From assembly GCA_028687545.1 (NCBI GenBank), contig JAQTZZ010000026.1, positions 1 through 58,499 on the forward strand: a stretch of 58,499 nucleotides of DNA, in the 5' to 3' direction. Positions 15,911-23,649 of this stretch are shown piece after piece. The notes beneath the pieces were generated by a model, which saw only the letters and a list, made by a program, of their open reading frames with translations, did no database searches and was not told where the DNA came from. The stretch's first letter is position 1; the number at the start of each line of letters is the position of its first letter. This stretch comes from Candidatus Wallbacteria bacterium. GTDB lineage: Bacteria > Muiribacteriota > JAQTZZ01. A program made the position numbers and the translations under genes.

Positions 15911-17347
15911 TCAAATCCCCTTAAATTCCCCTAATGCCGACTCCAGATTCTCCATGATTTCCCTTGCAATCACATCAGGTTCCGGCAGGTTTTCCATGTC
16001 TTCCAGGCTGTCGTCCTTGAGCCAGAAAATATCGAGGTTGAATTTGTCGCGGCTGGAGATTTCGTCGTAGGTAAAACACTTGAATCGCTCGGTTTCCTTT
16101 CTATCAAAGGGATTGTCCGGATTATAACAATTAATGAAATCCTGCAGGTCTTCGTATTTCAGGGGATTGGTTTTCAAAGTGAAATGCCTGTTTGTGCGCA
16201 GATCGTAAATCCAGACCTTTTCTGTCCAGGGCTTTTCGCCAGCTTCCTTTTTGTCAAAGAAAATCACATTGGCTTTGACTCCTTGGGCATAGAAAACTCC
16301 GGTCGGTAGACGCAGAAGCGTATGGACATTGCATTGCGACAAAAGGTTTTTGCGGACTGATTCTCCAGCACCGCCTTCAAACAGGACATTGTCTGGTACT
16401 ACCACAGCGGCTTTTCCGTTGGTTTTGAGTATGGATTTAATATGCTGCACGAAATTGAGCTGCTTGTTGGAAGTGGTGGCCCAGAAATCCTGGCGTTCGT
16501 AGATCAGGGCTTCCTTGTTTTCCTTGCCTTCCTCATTGACGATTGTGGAACTGCTCTTCTTTCCGAAAGGCGGATTAGTGAGGATGAAATCGAATCTGTC
16601 GCCCGGGTCTGATGCCAGCGCATCGCTGACCAGAACCGGACTTTCATCACCTCCAAGGCCGTGCAGGTAAAGGTTCATCACGCAGAGCCTGGCTGTGGCA
16701 TCCACGATTTCCCAGCCCTTGAATGTATTGAATTTGAGGAACTGCTTCTGTTCCCTGTCCAGTCTGGTATTTTTCTCAAGATACTGGCAGGCAGCCAGAA
16801 AAAAACCGCCTGTTCCGCAGGCAGGATCGCAAATCGTCAGACCTGGCTGCGGTTTAAGCGCTTCAACCATGGCCCTGATCAAAGGCCGCGGAGTGAAATA
16901 CTGGCCTGCCCCGCTTTTGGTGTCTTCAGCGTTTTTCTGCAGCAGTCCTTCGTATATCTCGCCTTTTACATCAATATCAAGCGCCATCCAGCTCTCTGAC
17001 TCGATATGCTTGATCAACCGCTTGAGCTTGGCCGGATCCTGGATTTTGTTCTGGGATTTACGGAAAATCACGCCCAGCAATCCCTTGGATTTCCCAAGGT
17101 TTTCCAGGATATGTCTGTAATGAATTTCCAGCTCATCGCCGTCTTTCGCTACAAGGCTCATCCAGTCGAATCCGACGGGAATGTTTGAAACCCGGTTGAA
17201 TGGCGGCCTGGTCTGCTCGTCAGCCATTTTCAGAAACAAAAGATAAGTCAGCTGCTCGACATAGTCACCGTAGCTGACCCCATCGTCGCGCAGCACATTG
17301 CAGTAATTCCAGAGCCGCTGGACTATGGCAGAGGATTCATTGGCCAT
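15911..17347 (-). CDS. hsdM: Type I restriction-modification system DNA methyltransferase (M) subunit
   Basis: 478 residues. A helical N-terminal domain (about 1-140) precedes the gamma-class N6-adenine methyltransferase with the AdoMet motif DPACGTGGF (174-182) and the catalytic NPPF (258-261). With HsdS it methylates adenine in a bipartite site; with HsdR added it forms the nuclease. The start ATG has GAGGG upstream. It is the last gene of the minus-strand RM locus (hsdR, cassette, hsdS, PIN pair, hsdM). Both motifs are intact, so methylation activity is expected. Confidence 0.95.
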   Translation of the reverse strand: MANESSAIVQRLWNYCNVLRDDGVSYGDYVEQLTYLLFLKMADEQTRPPFNRVSNIPVGFDWMSLVAKDGDELEIHYRHILENLGKSKGLLGVIFRKSQNKIQDPAKLKRLIKHIESESWMALDIDVKGEIYEGLLQKNAEDTKSGAGQYFTPRPLIRAMVEALKPQPGLTICDPACGTGGFFLAACQYLEKNTRLDREQKQFLKFNTFKGWEIVDATARLCVMNLYLHGLGGDESPVLVSDALASDPGDRFDFILTNPPFGKKSSSTIVNEEGKENKEALIYERQDFWATTSNKQLNFVQHIKSILKTNGKAAVVVPDNVLFEGGAGESVRKNLLSQCNVHTLLRLPTGVFYAQGVKANVIFFDKKEAGEKPWTEKVWIYDLRTNRHFTLKTNPLKYEDLQDFINCYNPDNPFDRKETERFKCFTYDEISSRDKFNLDIFWLKDDSLEDMENLPEPDVIAREIMENLESALGEFKGI

Positions 17348-17400
17348 GGTTGCCCTCTTTTCGAACTGTCAAGAATTCCTTGTGGGATTAATATCATTCT

Positions 17401-17796
17401 TTACAAGCCGACAAAATCTTTATAATTAACAACCTTTATTCCCTGATAAGGATTCATGTTCAGAAGATCCTTGTCTCCTGTAACAATCAACTCAGCTCCG
17501 CCATTGACTGCAATTTCCAGTATGAAATTGTCCTTTTTATCCGGGCAGTCAAAAACTCTCTTTTCAATTACGACAGTTTCTGAAAGCCTGGTAATCAAGG
17601 CCAGCATCTCAAACACTTTTTCCCGTGAAAAATACTGGGCGAATTTCGGTCTGGTGACCACTCTGATGATTTCATGAATCTGCTCATCTGAAGTCAGAAT
17701 CTGAATCTTCCTGCTGACAAGCTTTTCTTCAAGTCCACCAAGAATCCTTCCAATCAGGAAACTGATCCAGACATTGGTATCGATTACGATCTTCAT
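17401..17796 (-). CDS. PIN-domain toxin (VapC-like, COG1569 type)
   Basis: 131 residues. The PIN nuclease acids are present: Asp6 in VIDTNVW, Glu42 in QIHEI, Asp89 in CPDKKDNFILE and Asp108 in VTGDKDLL. These bind Mg2+ for RNA cleavage in VapC toxins. Its start overlaps the upstream 70-residue antitoxin-like gene by 4 bp (17793-17796). It lies between hsdS and hsdM in the same orientation, so it may stabilise the RM locus or sense its failure. Confidence 0.9.
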   Translation of the reverse strand: MKIVIDTNVWISFLIGRILGGLEEKLVSRKIQILTSDEQIHEIIRVVTRPKFAQYFSREKVFEMLALITRLSETVVIEKRVFDCPDKKDNFILEIAVNGGAELIVTGDKDLLNMNPYQGIKVVNYKDFVGL

Positions 17797-18005
17797 TTGT
17801 ATCTGTCTGTTCGGACTTTCTCCACTTCCCGGGTGATCTCTTCGTATGAGAAGGGAATGCTGGAATTCTCAGAAATGAATTTATTCAATCTCTGGCCGAG
17901 AGTAAGCTGATCAAGATAGCGGGCCAGCTCTTCCTGTTCGGCACTGGAAAAACTGCTCACGAGCTTTTTCATCTGTTTGAGACTGATATTCAATGCTGCG
18001 GACAT
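17793..18005 (-). CDS. Putative antitoxin partner of the PIN toxin
   Basis: 70 residues, mostly helical (SLKQMKKLVSSFSSAEQEELARYLDQL), with an extended acidic/basic C-terminus. Position, size and the 4-bp overlap with the PIN gene identify it as the antitoxin. I do not recognise a standard DNA-binding fold. AGGAG lies 5-6 nt before its ATG. It starts 69 bp downstream of the hsdS stop. Confidence 0.8.
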   Translation of the reverse strand: MSAALNISLKQMKKLVSSFSSAEQEELARYLDQLTLGQRLNKFISENSSIPFSYEEITREVEKVRTDRYK

Positions 18006-18074
18006 ATGGACTCCTTTACGCTTGATTCTCCAAGCTGTCTGATAAAATTATACTCTAATTTCCGGAATGCTGTT

Positions 18075-19550
18075 TCAAACACTCCTATTTTTCCGTTTTT
18101 TCTTTTCCGTTTCCAGCTTTTCCTTCTCTTTTCTGATTCTCTCCAAAAGTTTCTCAGCAGGCTCGTCGTCCGGGTCCTGCGGCACAAGCCTGCCTTCAAA
18201 CGCCTTCTTCAAAATACTCTGCCGCAGCCTCTCAGCCTGCCTGAGGCTTTCCTCAACAGTCTTCTCCAATTTCTCAATTACTGAAAACCGCCGCTCGATT
18301 TCCTGGACGATTTGGTGTTGTTCTTTCAATCCACACACAGGTATATCAATATCGCGACAAATTTCGAGCGTCAAATTAAATTGGCCAGCTGTAGCTTTTG
18401 ATTTTTTCATCATTGATTTTATTGTAGTTTCCGACTGGAAATAAAACATAAGAAATTTCTTATCTAAGTTATCATTGACTCTAAATCTTGCTATTGCTTG
18501 ATTAATATTCCATTCTTGAAAATCGTCTGGAACTAAAGACACTTTCCCTAGCGGCGGTCCAACAATATTGATCAGTATATCACCGGGTATCACTATAGAT
18601 CGAGCTAGAAAACCAGTATGGGTTTCTTTTGTTACGAATGTAGGATTAACAGAAAAATCTAAACTTCCATCAAATGTCAGATTATAAACCTTTATAAAAG
18701 GTACTTCGCCGACACCTTGAGACATTTGGTTTTTAGAGGGTGTAGTGCCTTTTGTGATAAATTCGGAAATGAATTCCGCTTTTACACATAGCCAATTTTT
18801 AGGAATTGAAAGCAACCCAGCAATTTCATGGGAAGAATTGCGCCATACAGAACAATTCTTGTTTTTGTCATTCTTCTTTATTCGATCCAATAAAATCTCT
18901 GGGGATTCAAGATCCTTTTTATGTTCTTCCCTCCACTTCTCAGTCAATTTCCCTTCAAATGCAGCTTTCAACACAGACTGTCGGTATCTCTTCAACTGCT
19001 TCCTGATCTTTTTCAACTCCTCAACCCCAGCATCCAGCCGCGTGAAAAGCTCTTCGATTTTGGCAACAATGCGATGCTGCTCGGGGAGGGGAGGAAGAGG
19101 TAATTGACAAGTTTTTAAAAAATCTGCTGGAACTCTCAGTTGTCCAGCAGTACCTTTCATGCTTTTTTTTGCTAAGTTACGGAATTTCTCTTGGATAAAA
19201 TAGTAAAAATAAAATTTTCTACATACAATTTCCGGCATCCTAATTACATGGAATTCAGTTGAGCCGAAACCAATTCCATTTTTTAAATGCAAAGCGATTG
19301 CAAGTTTTCCATTTTCCATGCATGGAGTGATTTTGGCAAACAAAATATCTCCATCAATGAACTTTACATAGCCTTTTTTGACTTCAGAATACTTACGAAT
19401 TTCAAGTCGGGATATCTTCCCACTAAGTTCTTCTAAATGTTTCATCGGTAGAAATGAAACTTCAATATCATCAGTTAAATTTTCGAATGGAAGGTCTGGG
19501 TTTATTGCTGCAATGCTCTCGATGCTAACAGTTGACCACTTAAATACCAA
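18075..19550 (-). CDS. hsdS: Type I restriction-modification system specificity (S) subunit
   Basis: 491 residues with the HsdS layout. There is a first target recognition domain (about 1-150), then a conserved helix (PLPPLPEQHRIVAKIEELFTRL near 151-172), a second variable domain (about 225-395) and a second conserved helix (LKEQHQIVQEIERRF). The C-terminus is a lysine-rich coiled coil. It recognises the two halves of the target site and sets specificity for HsdM and HsdR. The apparent start is TTG (19548-19550) with only a weak GGGG upstream, so a few N-terminal residues are uncertain. The variable domains are more A+T-rich than the conserved helices, as usual for shuffled TRDs. Confidence 0.93.
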   Translation of the reverse strand: MVFKWSTVSIESIAAINPDLPFENLTDDIEVSFLPMKHLEELSGKISRLEIRKYSEVKKGYVKFIDGDILFAKITPCMENGKLAIALHLKNGIGFGSTEFHVIRMPEIVCRKFYFYYFIQEKFRNLAKKSMKGTAGQLRVPADFLKTCQLPLPPLPEQHRIVAKIEELFTRLDAGVEELKKIRKQLKRYRQSVLKAAFEGKLTEKWREEHKKDLESPEILLDRIKKNDKNKNCSVWRNSSHEIAGLLSIPKNWLCVKAEFISEFITKGTTPSKNQMSQGVGEVPFIKVYNLTFDGSLDFSVNPTFVTKETHTGFLARSIVIPGDILINIVGPPLGKVSLVPDDFQEWNINQAIARFRVNDNLDKKFLMFYFQSETTIKSMMKKSKATAGQFNLTLEICRDIDIPVCGLKEQHQIVQEIERRFSVIEKLEKTVEESLRQAERLRQSILKKAFEGRLVPQDPDDEPAEKLLERIRKEKEKLETEKKKRKNRSV

Positions 19551-19609
19551 AGAAACACCCCAAAACCTCTTGATGCTCTAATACTGCTCGCGTAAATGTT
19601 TGAAGAAAA

Positions 19610-21322
19610 TTACTCTTCTTCTATTTCTCCAGATGAAGTCATCCTTTTACGCACCACACTCCTATTTCTACAGCTGACTTCATCTGACTGATTTATTATC
19701 AAAGGCTTGTTTTTGTAGTTTTCTTTTGTGATTGTGTAATATCCCAATACATTTTTTATCTTTACATTTTTCGATGCTTTTTCTTTCCCTTTTCCGCAGA
19801 GAGCTTCGAGTAGGGTTTTCCTTTCAGAGGGATCTAATTTTAAGTAATCTTGTTTCCATGCAGCAATGAATCCTTTTTTTTCAAACAAAAATCTATGTTT
19901 GATGAAGTCCGCTGGCATTGTTAAAATCATCAAATACTCTTCAATATTCTCGCCATATGCCTTGTAAAAAAAATCCTTTTCCTTAGCAACTACACCTTTT
20001 GTTACATTCAAAATAAGATTAATTGCTGATAAATACTTTTTATTCCAATTTATACCAATAAAATCACGGTCTATGCGGCCGATAGGTGCATATTTCATTG
20101 GAAAAGAAAAGGCTTGAATGTCATCTTTTTCTTTGTATAAATCGGTATTATTATGAAGTCGATTCCACAAATCCTCTGGTTTGTCTTTATAGTTGTAGAG
20201 TATGTAATTTGAAAAGTACTTTACTCCATGTTTATATGCTGTGTTAAATGCATTTTGGTAATTTTCAGTACTTTCGATATTGTCATAAGCTAACCTAAAT
20301 GGTTTTATTGGTAATTTACTAAGAGTTTTCATCTTTTTTTCATTTATCAACCTAGCATCGATACCCTGATTAAAATCGATGTATCTCTGCAAAGGTTGTT
20401 TGTACCTATAGATATCGATGATTTTGTTAAGAATTTCCTGGGATTCAAGCATTATTTCAAGCTTATTATCCCCGCTTTGAATCTTGAGAAGAATGTTTTT
20501 ATAAATTACTTGGTTATCTCGACCTTGAATTTTTGTTGAAAACCTTATCAAAAAATCAATAATGTCATCAATTTGCTTAGCAAAAGGATCTCCATCATTT
20601 TTCCTTCGTAAAACTTTGTTTACCAACAATTCTAGGGGATGTGGATATACAAAATTGGGCCTCTGGTTGATAAATCCTAGTCTGTTTAAATCTTTGACAA
20701 TCTGTGAAAGTTTACGTGAGTAAAGTATGTTGTTATCCATTATCATCACATTTCGCATATCACCGTATTTTTCACGTATTGAAGTGATTTGTTTTATGAC
20801 ATTATTTGTATCTTTGAATTCACTTTCTAAAACAGGGACTGCGCAAAATTCACATCTCCGCGGACAACCTCTGGTAGTATGAATGAAAAAGTTATCTTTG
20901 ACTGGATATTGATAGATAATATCATCTAGAATATCATAATCTAACGATAATTCATCGATGTTCACGTTATCAGAAAAACCGATCATTGATGAATTCGTAA
21001 GCTGACCACGAATGACGTTGTCGGTGCATAATTCTTTTTTAAATTTTCTGTATAAAATCGTAGAAGCTATCCCTCCTATATAAACACTATCTTTATGAAG
21101 ATAGTTCAAATAATGCTTTATAGTTTCGATAGTTATCTCATAATAAAATGTGAATAATGTTGTGATGTAAACTCTATCAGTCCTACTTATCAGTGTATAA
21201 GGTGCTTTACCTTTATAAAATTCTACTTTATCTCCTCGATTCTTATGATACGTTGCCAATTTCATAAGGCCCAGTGGAGGAAACTTGTTAACATAATCTG
21301 GTTCAACTAATAAAACATTCAT
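19610..21322 (-). CDS. Radical SAM protein with N-terminal B12-binding-like Rossmann domain, cassette gene 3
   Basis: 570 residues. Residues 1-130 look like the N-terminal domain of B12-binding radical SAM enzymes (NVLLVEPDYVNKFPPLGL, then SVYIGGIAS) but lack the DxHxxG cobalamin ligand. The radical SAM cluster motif CPRRCEFC (CxxxCxxC, Cys153/157/160) follows, in a TIM-barrel-like region to about 420, then a helical C-terminus. It should cleave AdoMet to make a 5'-deoxyadenosyl radical; the substrate is unknown. It begins a few nt after the GHKL ATPase gene. The ATG at 21320-21322 is preferred; a TTG two codons earlier is possible. It is strongly A+T-rich compared with flanking genes. Confidence 0.82.
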   Translation of the reverse strand: MNVLLVEPDYVNKFPPLGLMKLATYHKNRGDKVEFYKGKAPYTLISRTDRVYITTLFTFYYEITIETIKHYLNYLHKDSVYIGGIASTILYRKFKKELCTDNVIRGQLTNSSMIGFSDNVNIDELSLDYDILDDIIYQYPVKDNFFIHTTRGCPRRCEFCAVPVLESEFKDTNNVIKQITSIREKYGDMRNVMIMDNNILYSRKLSQIVKDLNRLGFINQRPNFVYPHPLELLVNKVLRRKNDGDPFAKQIDDIIDFLIRFSTKIQGRDNQVIYKNILLKIQSGDNKLEIMLESQEILNKIIDIYRYKQPLQRYIDFNQGIDARLINEKKMKTLSKLPIKPFRLAYDNIESTENYQNAFNTAYKHGVKYFSNYILYNYKDKPEDLWNRLHNNTDLYKEKDDIQAFSFPMKYAPIGRIDRDFIGINWNKKYLSAINLILNVTKGVVAKEKDFFYKAYGENIEEYLMILTMPADFIKHRFLFEKKGFIAAWKQDYLKLDPSERKTLLEALCGKGKEKASKNVKIKNVLGYYTITKENYKNKPLIINQSDEVSCRNRSVVRKRMTSSGEIEEE

Positions 21323-21330
21323 ACACAAAT

Positions 21331-22821
21331 CTACTTTTTTGAATAGGATTTTTTTATATAAGCACGTAACTCTAAAAACAACTCTAAGGTATTTTTCTTT
21401 CTGAAAAAATCCTTAATGATCACCATGAGATTATCATATGCTCTTTTCATTGGCATTGACTCACTCGGCATATCTTCGTCAGCAATCTGAAAGACATTTT
21501 CTCTTCTCTTTTTTGGATCAATTTTAAAAAAACCACTATGATCAATGTTTGCACTAATCAGATCTGTCAAAGCATGTTTAAATTTATTCTTATTCTCTTC
21601 ATGAGGTCCATGATAGTACCGAGAAGCGCTATACCTACATTTATGTAACTTTTCCATGAAATCGACGATAAGATTCCGTAAATATAGAGATTTTTCATCA
21701 ATTCTAAACCATTCTCTTCGTGCATTATCTTTTAACTCTGGGTAGTTTATTAATAACTCACCACAGGTTGCTTTCATAGCTTGGGTTAATTCTCTGGATG
21801 TAGAAACATATTTATTACTATTCACACAAAGCTCAACGAATTTATCATTACTACCCATCAATACATTTTTCGATCTTACTAAAATGCCATAGTCGCTAGT
21901 ATGTTTTTTGACTGCTTCCAGATCGTGATTAAATGTGAACCAAAGAATACCCATTTTATCTCCAGGCCTACCATTCGCCCGTTGCTTGCCTCTAATTTCC
22001 CAAAAATTAATACCTGCCTCTAAAACGTGTTCGTCAGAGTAGTTTTTGGATAATTCTTTACCATTGAGTACAATAGAATACATGAAATCGTTTAGGTCCT
22101 CGTCCATAAATTCATTATATTTATCAATAATTTTTTTCGCTGACTTGAAATCACTTTTGTATCGCAATGGAAGCATTTTCATTAATCTCTGCTCAAACAA
22201 ACCTATCCTTGTTTTTTCTTCGCCTAACAATTCTTCAACGTCTAAAGAATAATCAATGATCTCGACAGTAAAATAATGATCATTATTACTTTGATTTTTT
22301 TCAGTGCTAAAACTAATGATTCTTCGTACTATGTCATCAAATGAATCTTTAGAATTCGAGTTTAGCAACTCCTTGTATTTATCCCCCTGCCATTCACAAA
22401 TATATCTTTCGGACACCCCTTCGGGTTTGTTTACAAACCTAAGTTTTTTACAGAAAGGCATTGCAGAAATTCTTCCAATTCCTCGAAAACCTATATATTT
22501 TGTCGGCTGGGAATTTTTATCGGATTCACCAAATGAAAGCATTTTTTTATTAAACTCTTGCACGATTAGTAGAGGAGACACATCAGGTTTTGGATATATT
22601 CCATATCCATTATCTCTTACAATAATGCTTCTTTTTTTTCTATCAACATCAATATTCACTTGGAATTCGCTTAACTCTGGCTTGCCATTTTCTTGAATTG
22701 CTTTTTTATAAGCATCTACAGAATTTTGCACATACTCTCTAAACAAAATAATTGGGTCTTCATAAAGGGCTGAAGTAATAGTTTCTAAGAGATTTTTACC
22801 AATTAATATTCGTTGATTCAT
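21331..22821 (-). CDS. GHKL (HSP90/MORC-like) ATPase, cassette gene 2
   Basis: 496 residues. The Bergerat ATP-binding site is complete. The N-box is FREYVQNSVDAY (Glu29, Asn33, Asp36), the G1 box is VRDNGYGI (Asp70-Asn71-Gly72-x-Gly74), and the G2 box is GFRGIGRIS (Gly111-Gly116). The opening, with SALYEDPIILFREYVQN, is HSP90/MORC-like, but the rest (about 200-496) does not look like HtpG middle or client domains. An ATP-driven dimer clamp is likely. It overlaps the cyclase-like gene by 26 bp and abuts the radical SAM gene, so all three are coupled. The RBS is AAGGAA. Confidence 0.85.
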   Translation of the reverse strand: MNQRILIGKNLLETITSALYEDPIILFREYVQNSVDAYKKAIQENGKPELSEFQVNIDVDRKKRSIIVRDNGYGIYPKPDVSPLLIVQEFNKKMLSFGESDKNSQPTKYIGFRGIGRISAMPFCKKLRFVNKPEGVSERYICEWQGDKYKELLNSNSKDSFDDIVRRIISFSTEKNQSNNDHYFTVEIIDYSLDVEELLGEEKTRIGLFEQRLMKMLPLRYKSDFKSAKKIIDKYNEFMDEDLNDFMYSIVLNGKELSKNYSDEHVLEAGINFWEIRGKQRANGRPGDKMGILWFTFNHDLEAVKKHTSDYGILVRSKNVLMGSNDKFVELCVNSNKYVSTSRELTQAMKATCGELLINYPELKDNARREWFRIDEKSLYLRNLIVDFMEKLHKCRYSASRYYHGPHEENKNKFKHALTDLISANIDHSGFFKIDPKKRRENVFQIADEDMPSESMPMKRAYDNLMVIIKDFFRKKNTLELFLELRAYIKKSYSKK

Positions 22822-23599
22822 GCCATATTCCTTTCATTAAAAAGTATTGAATCGTCCACCCATATTTTTGTTTTATTGCATGATCATTTTTCTTTTTAAA
22901 TTCAGCATAACGCTCCGATAAAAATCTAAATACCTTTTCGCGTTTTAAGAATAATATTATCTCCTCTTTACTCTTTTTGTTTTTCTCTTCAGATGTAACA
23001 AAATGACCAAGATAGTCAATGATTTTTTCGTTATCCGTTGTCAAAATAATCTCACTTGAATTAGGGTGCTTTTCGCAGAATTTATCAAGGAAATTGTTAT
23101 GAATAATAATTCGTGGGTATATAGCACTTTTTTGTTCAAGTTTAAACGCATCAATGTAAGCAGGGCCAATTATATCTTTTCCAGCATCAGTTACTTTTAC
23201 TTTACCATAGGTTACTGCACCACGGAGCTGAAACTGGCACTCCACCAAAATTCTCATTTGAATAGTAGCCAGTAAAGATACAAGATCCAGCATGTGTTTT
23301 TCCGAGCATGTAAAAATGAATGAATCCGAAAAATGTGTTAGTATGAAGTCAGGATCTAATGCAATTGATTTTGTTTCAATATCAATAATCCCTTTGATTT
23401 TCTTCATCTTCTGTATTGCTGCCGAATCATCTTTTTCATTGTAAACAAGGTCTTTCATAGCAAGAAGGTCTAGAAAAGCGACATTTTTAAAATCATACTT
23501 CTCCAATTCCTGTAAGTTTGGAGAAGTCTTTTTTTCTCCCTTATCAATCCATTCATCAATACTGAGATTATTGATTTTCAAATCATCATGCTTTTCCAT
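22796..23599 (-). CDS. Class III nucleotide cyclase-like protein, cassette gene 1
   Basis: 267 residues. Two metal-binding aspartates sit in the expected strands: Asp44 in AFLDLLAMKDLV and Asp92 in HFSDSFIF, 48 residues apart, as in class III adenylate/guanylate cyclases. RGAVTYG (126-132), GPAYIDAFKLE (145-155) and YPRI (161-164) continue the pattern seen in single-domain bacterial cyclase-like proteins, including the kind used in Pycsar-type antiphage signalling. The product nucleotide is not predictable. The C-terminal third is lysine-rich and helical. It is the first gene of the three-gene cassette, 50 bp after hsdR, with a TATAAT in that gap. The family call rests on motifs and is my inference. 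Confidence 0.72.
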   Translation of the reverse strand: MEKHDDLKINNLSIDEWIDKGEKKTSPNLQELEKYDFKNVAFLDLLAMKDLVYNEKDDSAAIQKMKKIKGIIDIETKSIALDPDFILTHFSDSFIFTCSEKHMLDLVSLLATIQMRILVECQFQLRGAVTYGKVKVTDAGKDIIGPAYIDAFKLEQKSAIYPRIIIHNNFLDKFCEKHPNSSEIILTTDNEKIIDYLGHFVTSEEKNKKSKEEIILFLKREKVFRFLSERYAEFKKKNDHAIKQKYGWTIQYFLMKGIWHESTNINW

Positions 23600-23625
23600 A
23601 ACCCGTCCAATAATATTTTGTATTG

Positions 23626-23631
23626 ATTATA
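23626..23631 (-). promoter_or_regulatory. Consensus -10 box in the hsdR-cassette gap
   Basis: TATAAT on the minus strand (complement of 23626-23631), 26 bp before the cyclase-like ATG. No good -35 is seen. It would let the cassette be expressed apart from hsdR. Confidence 0.35.
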
Positions 23632-23649
23632 ACATACATATATTCCATT

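Noticed and set aside
19610-21322. Viperin (antiviral radical SAM) identity for the cassette radical SAM gene
   Set aside because: It is far longer than viperins, carries an N-terminal Rossmann-like domain and lacks an adjacent nucleotide kinase.
21331-22821. HtpG/HSP90 chaperone identity for the GHKL ATPase
   Set aside because: Only the N-terminal ATPase part matches; length and the remaining sequence do not fit HtpG middle and C-terminal domains.
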